Shown: positions 58,715-64,000 of the stretch, piece after piece
How the letters are laid out: the number at the start of each line of letters is the position of its first letter
Position numbering within the stretch: the first letter of the stretch is position 1
Assembly (NCBI GenBank): GCA_030248215.1
Contig: JASANG010001527.1
Location: 1 to 64,000, forward strand
Source: Enoplolaimus lenunculus
Taxonomy: Eukaryota > Nematoda > Enoplea > Enoplida > Thoracostomopsidae
Length of the DNA: 64,000 nt
Reading direction: 5' to 3'
Notes under the pieces: generated by a model
What the model was told of the DNA's origin: nothing
The model's database searches: none
The model's input: only the letters and a program-made list of their open reading frames with translations
Translations under genes and position numbers: made by a program

Positions 58715-59356
58715 TGATACTGCCGAATTTTAGTTACTCCATTGTGTCGAAAATTCTAGCTCAGAATTTTGAGTAAAAATCGATCTAAAGCACGTAACCT
58801 TTTGAAGACTGCCGCTAGCGAAAACAGGAGTAACCGCCTGAGGGCGGTGACAAAAACAGATACAAACATAATCCTACTAGGGTAACGGTAGCGTAAACGC
58901 TTAAAATCACATGTATAAATTTATCAACATTTTGTTACTGATATTCTGTAATTGTTCAATATAAAATAAAACCGTCTCAATTCATCTCAGTCTTAGAGAA
59001 AATTGGAGGACATTCGCTATTGTATTTTAATTTATGCCTCAATTAAGTTAGCAGAAAAATATGAATATTTAAAGGTTTGTACTGTGTTGAACTACTGTAA
59101 TATTCATTTTCCGTTTCCGTTTTTTGATCACTTTTCGTTTTTGTTTCCTAATATCGGTGTCTGTTATTTTGATCGCTGTCAATTTTTCGTTATTTTTACT
59201 ATACATTTACATCGTGTTGTCAACCATCATAAATCGAGTATAAAACTGGATAACGGGCTAACTTCCTAACTCAGAATAATTTTCAAATCAGCGGGATCTT
59301 TTGTTTTTAGCACACGTTTGTTTAACGAAATTAAAATACTTACTCTAATATATAAA

Positions 59357-59459
59357 ATGCCTCATCCGCTTCACAGATGGCAAACAACGTCTGAGCATGA
59401 ATGTTATGATTTGTTGAAAGCTAGAAATATGCTAGTGCCCGCTCAATATATAACCTCAG
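59357..59459 (+). CDS. Class B GPCR, exon 1 of those recognised (first Cys of hormone-binding domain)
   Basis: The exon reads MPHPLHRWQTTSEHECYDLL and ends ACC TCA G|GTAATT in phase 1, matching the next acceptor, which completes a Gly codon. Cys16 would be the first of the six cysteines of the hormone-receptor domain. The frame is open for about 45 bases upstream of the ATG to a TTTTTAG acceptor, so this may be an internal exon, with a signal peptide exon further upstream that I could not identify. Confidence 0.7.
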
Positions 59460-59892
59460 GTAATTGGTCAATTTTTAAATTTCCTCCCATCTGACTACGC
59501 CCCTGTTGAAATGACAATATCTCGTCTGCTGACACCCTCGCTTGTAAAGAACACCCTGTAGCTTCGGAAGTATTTTTAAGTTTGGAAACGAACTCGGATT
59601 TTACAACGATACTTGCAACCAGCATGATGAGCGTAAGTACTAAGGAGCAGTGCCCTGAAATTTTATAGATACCCCAGGCCCACAGATTGGCTTCACAATA
59701 TATAGCATTGTACTTAAATATTCATGATTATATGGCTGGTAAAAGTTCTCGGTACTAACCCCTTTAGTTTACATTTTCTTCAGGAGAAAATTGATACTGA
59801 AGCGATATCAAACTATTTTAGATGCCATTCATACAACCATAAAAATCAAACAATCTGCATATAGAGCCTTATATATAAATTACTTTTTTTAG

Positions 59893-60039
59893 GTTTACAC
59901 AATATACGAACCTCAGATAACAGTAACGTGGCAGCATTTTGCCCAGGTGCATGGGATACGATTCTGTGTTGGCCATCAACACCGGCGAATACAACCGTAT
60001 TCCATCAATGCCCTGCTATGACACTGTTTGACCCAAAGA
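59893..60039 (+). CDS. Class B GPCR, exon 2: hormone-receptor domain (Cys2-Cys4)
   Basis: The exon follows a TTTTTTTAG acceptor and ends at A|GTAAGC. The core AAFCPGAWDTILCWPSTPAN with HQCPAMTLFDP is the hallmark C..WD...CWP.T......CP of secretin-family receptors. Cys51, Cys60 and Cys74 are present, as are the conserved Asp56, Trp61 and Pro65, and there is a glycosylation sequon at Asn67. Confidence 0.93.
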
Positions 60040-60716
60040 GTAAGCAGACAACACAAAAAATTTTTAAATCAATTTCAGCATTTAATAAGCATTTTTCTGT
60101 TGATAACATCATGGGTTGTATAAATTTTGTAAAGAATACCAAAAAACAACAGCAGTCTTAATATTTGCTTTTAATTGGCCTGAAAAATACCGATATTGGT
60201 AGTAAATATATATCGACAACTCGTGAGCGCCCCAAAATCCAGTCTTCACGCATCCAAGCTCGGAGTAAAGTAGGGTTTGGGAGACAAGATCCCGAATTCA
60301 TGAACCAAAAATGGTGTTGTGACTGTTGCAAAGGGATTTAATGCTCAAACAACGTCTAACATCACGCTGGATTTGTTCGGCAACTCTTCTTTATAGTTTT
60401 ACGGAATATCTGGTGGATCTATCGATCGAATTTCCTTTTCGAACACAGGACCAAACTGAAATAATTTATCAGGCACATGAATTTTAAAATTGTATCAAGC
60501 TTTCAGTTCCTTTCGCACAGGAACGCTTTGGAACTCAGCGTTTACTGTAACTCCTGGTAGCTTAGACCCTTTCCAATTTAAAATCCATGTGAATCCTTAT
60601 GGACGCACTATAGAGATTAGGTTTTTAAAACACACCATACGCTTGATTGCGAAAAATTCAAAAGTTAATATCTAACCAAAAATCACTGAGTTGCAATGTG
60701 ACAATTATACTTTTAG

Positions 60717-60844
60717 AGCTGGTTCCAAAGCATTGTGAAGCCGATGGAAAATGGGCCGGCAGCCCAGAAGCAATGAACAACTCATGGGGATGGACCAATT
60801 ACTTTCTTTGTCTTCCAGATGGATTAACACGAGAGAATTTTCAA
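60717..60844 (+). CDS. Class B GPCR, exon 3: hormone-receptor domain (Cys5-Cys6)
   Basis: The exon follows TACTTTTAG and ends CAA|GTATAA, phase 2 in and 0 out. KHCEADGKWAGSP and NSWGWTNYFLC supply Cys90, the conserved Gly94/Trp96 pair, and Cys115. It joins directly to exon 2 as DPKKLVPKHC. Six cysteines in total fit the usual 1-3, 2-5, 4-6 pattern. The donor is weak (GTATAA). Confidence 0.9.
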
Positions 60845-61479
60845 GTATAAATTTCTACATTCTTGGCCCATATTCTCAAATGTGTATAGGAAGTATCATC
60901 ACTTAGTATATAATAGATTGTCAAAATCAATAACTATTACAGTTGTTGAACACAAAATCGGTGCAAGAGTAGAGCAAATAATATGCAAAAAATGTGAAGA
61001 ATTTTGAGCCTCAGAATTCACTGGTTGGAAAGTAACAAGACCTGTCACCAACTGGTGATAGGTGCTACACACATTTGAGAATACTGGGCCTAGTTTTGTT
61101 TTATATTCTATTCTAACCATTACAGTCAACGGTACGGATGGCTGCAATATGAGAGGCAGGGGGTAACTTTTTCCAACTACTTTTTTGATTGGTACAAAAA
61201 CAAAAATATAGCTTAGCTGCTTTAAAAACAATTAAGTATTACTGGTTTCACAACTCTTTATGTCAATCTAGAATTTTTTACTAAAGATGGCAGGGTCTCG
61301 TTGGAACCGCCGTTTTTTTTAAGGATTTGGTAACCCGACATTTATTGGATTGTGCGGTACCAATTATCTTAAATAGGATGGTTAGGTCTAGACTGGTTTA
61401 GCTCATAATATAATAGAATGGCAATATTTAAAGTGCAATGAAGTTGCAAAGGTGAGCTGAGTGACCGACAGATTCTCCT

Positions 61480-61770
61480 ACAGATTCTTGAAATAAAGTT
61501 AATGACAGAGTGCAACCGGATATATGTTCCCATTTCCGGTAAAAATCGGTATCCGTTTCCGTTTTCGTTATAGAAATAAACGAAATTTGGTTATTTTTGT
61601 GTTCAAAATCGGTTATGAATGACGTTTCTATCGCGCAATTTTTCGTTCCAAATTTGTTGCAATTGTTCCAAGTGAAATAAAATTGCGAATTTTCCGTTTC
61701 CATTTCCGTTTTCGCTATTTTGTTCAGTATTCGTTTCGGTTATTTTTACTATCCGTTTACTCCCTGGTTA
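61480..61770. repeat. Repeat rich in GTTTCCGTTTTCG within a GPCR intron
   Basis: Runs such as CCGTTTCCGTTTTCGTTAT and CCGTTTCCATTTCCGTTTTC recur within this segment, and a related CCGTTTCCGTTTTTTGATC occurs at about 59108. It looks like a decayed simple-sequence-bearing element; boundaries are uncertain. Confidence 0.45.
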
Positions 61771-62122
61771 TTGAATAAATTTCGCTTTAATTTACTCAAG
61801 AATAAAGCTGCGCAATTCCTTTCCCATTTTTGCATCAAAAAATTTAATACAGAACAGTGAAAAAATTCCAGAAACGAACGATAAACCAAAATGCCAATTA
61901 GTTTTGTACTAAATCTTAATACAAAATTGTCGTTTTTGTATCAGTCCGGCAGCGGTATTCAATCCCTGTTGCTGGAGCATGGTCTGTAATTTCCATTTTC
62001 TTTCTTGGATGCGCCAGAGCTTTTTGCATCATCTCAGCCTCATTCCTCTTTGAATTTTGGCACAGATGTAATGGCAATCAAAAGTAAACTTTTTAAAATG
62101 TTTCAACTGTTGTTTTATTTAG

Positions 62123-62226
62123 AAAGTTCAAAGTCACGCTCAAAATGCTCGCTATTTAGAATACGTTGGATTGTTCATTTCGTTTTGCTCACTGTTATTC
62201 GCCTTGATTATATTCGGGTCTCAAAA
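62123..62226 (+). CDS. Class B GPCR, exon 4: TM1
   Basis: The exon follows TTTTATTTAG and ends CAA AA|GTGAGT, phase 0 in and 2 out. It reads ARYLEYVGLFISFCSLLFAL with IIFGSQK, one transmembrane helix with small and Ser residues placed as in class B TM1. The next exon continues as KRLQNFRNRLHVQ, the normal ICL1-TM2 boundary. The open frame in another phase across this region is a shadow. Confidence 0.9.
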
Positions 62227-62295
62227 GTGAGTTCAAATTTAAAACAAGTCTGAAAAAATTAATAAAATTCTTAACAGATCTGTGACGTTTTAACT

Positions 62296-62468
62296 CGGGC
62301 CGGTAACTGAAGGTGGCCGGGATAGGGGAACTGCCCGTCCTGAAAATATTGTGGCCCCCTTAGAAAATGGTCAACTTTACTTGTAAAAGTCAACGAAAAC
62401 CCTTGTATGGCACTCCTAAAAAGTTTTCAGCCCCCGCCCTATTGGAAGACGAGCTGGCTACGGGACTG
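62296..62468. mobile_element. Rep-A MITE in a GPCR intron
   Basis: It starts GGGCCGGTAACTGAAGG and ends GAGCTGGCTACGGGAC. The core TTGTAAAAGTCAACGAAAAC and TGTATGGCACTCC match the other copies. It lies between the TM1 and TM2 exons. Confidence 0.8.
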
Positions 62469-62715
62469 TAATTAAAGGACCACAAACATTGTAAATATCA
62501 TGTTTCAAATGTATAGCTGAGTGGTCATAGAAAACGCCTCCGACCCGAGAGACTCGAGTACGAATCACAACGTGTATTACTTGCTTCTTAGATGAAATAG
62601 AAAATATTCATGTATCATGTAAAAAATTGTTAAAGAATGCTTTAAGAAACGACGTTCAAAATAAATTAATGATCTGAATATTTCAAACATTATTGTTTTT
62701 AAACTGTTATTTCAG

Positions 62716-62896
62716 ACGACTCCAAAACTTTCGAAACCGCCTTCACGTACAGTTAATTTCTTCAATTCTACTGGTTACAACTGTTCGGTTTATACTTTAT
62801 ATCGATGGGGATATTACTAAAACTCTGGATACAAGTGATATTGACTCTAATGCTACAAGGGTTGCAGGAATATTTGGCCCAACAATTAATTCTTCG
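62716..62896 (+). CDS. Class B GPCR, exon 5: TM2 and first extracellular loop
   Basis: The exon follows TTATTTCAG and ends TCG|GTAAGC, phase 2 in and 0 out. RLQNFRNRLHVQLISSILLV is the class B TM2 entry with the conserved Arg167 and His171 (the R...LHxxL pattern). A long polar loop with a sequon (NATR) and FGPTINSS follows. The continuing open frame past the donor is intron. Confidence 0.92.
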
Positions 62897-63059
62897 GTAA
62901 GCACTAACTTTTTCAGAAAGTCTTCATGGTTTGGGCGTGGATTTTGTATGGCAGCCAGTGACAAGTAATGTATATGTGTGTCGTAGTCCAAGCCGTAATT
63001 CAGCCCAATTCCGAATTGTGCTAGTCCCGCGCGGAATTACGACTTGGTCTACCCCATGG

Positions 63060-63400
63060 CACAAGGTCTACCTCCGACTTCGGTTCCGGTAGAAAATCGG
63101 CCTTCGGCTCCGGCTCTTTACCGGAGGTTCCGGCAATTTGGGTAGTAAAATTTTGCATATTTTTGCAAAATTTATCTGTTTGAACGCGTTTCGTTTTACT
63201 TTGGTCACAGTATTCAGGAAAGAATTTCCGAAAATTCGCAGAACATTAGCGTAAAACCAAACAAATTAACAACATTTTACATATATTGGCTAAAGTTAAC
63301 TAGTTAACCATCATCGTTACTACCTAATTTTGCCTCACCACCGGCTCCGGCCCCGGCAAATTTCATTGACCTTCGGCTCCGGCATTTTTCACCTCCTGTT
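63060..63400. repeat. CTTCGGCTCCGGC-rich element in a GPCR intron
   Basis: GGCCTTCGGCTCCGGCTC near the left and CCTTCGGCTCCGGC plus CACCGGCTCCGGCCCCGGC near the right flank an AT-rich middle. The ends CAAGGTCTACCTCCGAC and CACCTCCTGTTGCACCCTG may be its limits. It is unlike the other families here. Confidence 0.5.
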
Positions 63401-63407
63401 GCACCCT

Positions 63408-63482
63408 GATATATATATTTATATATTTATATATATATATTTATATATATTTATATATATAATATATATGTGTGTATATACT
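63408..63482. repeat. AT microsatellite
   Basis: About 75 bp consist almost entirely of TATATA with regular TTTATATA interruptions, ending in GTGTGTATATA. It lies in the intron before the TM3 exon. Confidence 0.95.
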
Positions 63483-63771
63483 TTGTGCGTATATTAATTG
63501 CTAATTTTTGATCTTTGTTCGGCGGTAACAAGAGCCATTGTAGCAAAAAGCTTGCACGATTGTTTAGCTCGCCGGTAGAAAAGAGGATCGGTAAAATATT
63601 TATCGTCCATGAAATTGTTCTCGTCCGTCACTTGCTAAATTTAGTTTGAAACTGTAAAGAATAAGTAAAAGTCGCTAGAAGATACAGATTAATTGCATAA
63701 AACTGTGGAAATCAACGTAAAAATCATAGAAATTCCGTTATTTTTAAGTAAAAATATGCATTTAATTTTAG

Positions 63772-63928
63772 CAGTACATTTGCGAAGCATTTTACGTACT
63801 ACTCGAATACGCGAAATCGGTTGCGTATTGTTGGATGGTATGCGAAGGCTTTCATCTCAACAATCTGCTGGTGTGTTCTGTGTTTGTTAGTGAGCCTAAA
63901 CTGTGGAGATATTGCATATTTGCTTGGG
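63772..63928 (+). CDS. Class B GPCR, exon 6: TM3, gene continues past the right edge
   Basis: The exon follows TTTTAG (63771), or TTTTAGCAG three bases later, and ends TGG G|GTAAGT. It encodes YICEAFYVLLEYAKSVAYCW, then MVCEGFHLNNLLVCSVF and a stretch ending FAWG. The conserved TM3-top Cys225 and the W-M-x-x-E-G motif with Glu246 are in place. WMxCEGxxLxxLxVxxVFxE with a following Y...WG is closest, from memory, to calcitonin/CGRP receptors. The upstream HECYD and SWGWTNYFLC pieces agree with that subfamily. Exons for TM4-TM7 lie beyond the window. Family is certain; subfamily about even odds against PDF-like receptors. Confidence 0.92.
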
Positions 63929-64000
63929 GTAAGTACCATTTCAGAATATGTTGCAGCGACAATGTAATTTTCAAAAATCCTCCATTATTGTTTAACGCTG

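Noticed and set aside
60490-60675. Extra GPCR exon between the two halves of the hormone-receptor domain
   Set aside because: The flanking exons already join in phase with normal spacing between Cys4 and Cys5, and the frame has no receptor similarity.
1-64000. LTR retroelements, Polintons or other virus-derived elements
   Set aside because: I saw no polymerase, integrase, capsid or envelope motif, and no pair of long terminal direct repeats, in any frame.

Overview
This is a 64 kb piece of an AT-rich animal nuclear genome. Genes are split by GT-AG introns, lie far apart, and are embedded in several families of short inverted-repeat transposons (MITEs). Nothing looks prokaryotic, and I see no rRNA, CRISPR array or recognisable reverse transcriptase, capsid or envelope gene. 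The gene content (Rh glycoprotein, repulsive guidance molecule, calcitonin-like class B GPCR, RFamide precursor) points to an invertebrate bilaterian. The vertebrate-like RGM domain order makes an invertebrate deuterostome such as a tunicate a reasonable but unproven guess.

Left part (1-6.8 kb, minus strand): the 5' part of an Rh-type ammonium transporter gene. Four exons join in phase, a fifth upstream exon is likely, and the gene runs off the left edge. 6.8-21 kb is mostly MITEs and degenerate repeats.

Centre-left (21-26.5 kb, plus strand): a repulsive guidance molecule (RGM) gene with three coding exons. A very recent 367-bp tandem duplication sits just upstream. The protein has the usual RGM cysteine-rich region, Asp-Pro self-cleavage site and C-terminal domain, plus an insertion of about 160 residues carrying a furin-like site.

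Centre (33.8-35.3 kb, plus strand): a small three-exon gene missed by simple ORF finding. It encodes an 89-residue secreted precursor with two predicted amidated peptides, (R)VPVRF-amide and GDPRPGTPLRF-amide. I regard this as the most likely undescribed item in the window. At 37.5-38.2 kb lies a 22-bp minisatellite of about 30 units.

Right part (59.3-64 kb, plus strand): six exons of a class B (secretin-family) GPCR, covering the hormone-binding domain through TM3 and running off the right edge. The closest subfamily by motif is the calcitonin/CGRP receptors.

The intergenic remainder holds at least seven repeat families, called Rep-A to Rep-G here, plus single MITEs and minisatellites. The genes are not an operon. 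The only shared theme is membrane or secreted signalling.
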